Assembly: GCA_021014325.1 (NCBI GenBank)
Contig: CM037473.1
Coordinates: forward strand, 12,896,696-12,960,695
Direction of reading: 5' to 3'
DNA length: 64,000 nt
Origin: Plazaster borealis
Taxonomy: Eukaryota > Echinodermata > Asteroidea > Forcipulatida > Labidiasteridae
The notes below the pieces were generated by a model. It did no database searches. It saw nothing but the letters and a program-made list of their open reading frames with translations, and was not told the origin of the DNA. This document shows positions 63,870 to 64,000 of the stretch, in pieces. The position numbers and the translations under genes are program-made. The number at the start of each line of letters is the position of its first letter. Positions within the stretch are counted from its first letter, which is position 1.

Positions 63870-64000
63870 TGATGGAGTTTATGCACACATTTAAATCAGT
63901 GTTATGTACACCATTCCAACAGTATTGTATTGAAGGCCTTTTTGTGTTTGATTGCTTGGAAATTAGTTGTGAGTCTGTTTACAGACAGTAATACTTCACC

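Overview
The window is eukaryotic nuclear DNA: genes split by GT-AG introns, AT-rich non-coding sequence, and dense repeats. Gene content, tRNA-derived SINEs, palindromic MITEs, a SURL/Mag-like Ty3 retrotransposon and a sea-urchin-TU-like foldback element suggest a non-vertebrate deuterostome, most likely an echinoderm. That assignment is an inference; no lineage marker was seen.

Host genes. 1-15.7 kb (+): the 3' 18 exons of RAD54B, a SNF2-family recombination translocase, with its 5' part outside the window. 16.6-25.3 kb (-): a complete KIF22/Kid chromokinesin (13 coding exons, 648 aa), convergent with RAD54B, with a likely non-coding first exon near 29.03 kb. 30.46-33.68 kb (+): complete PAGR1/PA1 (3 coding exons, 341 aa), the PTIP-associated subunit of MLL3/4 complexes. 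KIF22 and PAGR1 are head-to-head around a compact CCAAT/YY1-type promoter at about 29.02-29.17 kb. They are also close neighbours in human 16p11.2, so this looks like old microsynteny. 35.5-38.5 kb (-): the 3' end of a gene I cannot name, with four phase-compatible exons; one exon lies in a decayed tandem triplication. 61.86-62.44 kb (+): two exons of a USP19-like deubiquitinase without the exon expected between them, probably a fragment.

Mobile DNA. 27.19-28.84 kb: foldback element whose inverted arms are 16-bp tandem repeats, flanked by a 9-bp target duplication, inside KIF22 intron 1. 42.65-47.78 kb (-): broken THAP-DDE transposase gene whose intron holds a several-deep nest of inverted-repeat elements. 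48.18-50.25 kb: second foldback. 52.4-61.7 kb: probable large DNA element with CCCAGCTA ends and inverted subterminal repeats, interrupted by other insertions. These include a structurally complete Ty3 retrotransposon (54,100-58,706, minus strand) with identical 142-bp LTRs, primer-binding site, polypurine tract, a -1 slippery site and one frame break early in gag. SINEs and at least five short inverted-repeat families fill introns and intergenic DNA.

Coding lengths of RAD54B (2025 nt), KIF22 (1947 nt) and PAGR1 (1026 nt) were summed from hand-called exons. All divide by three, which supports the splice calls.
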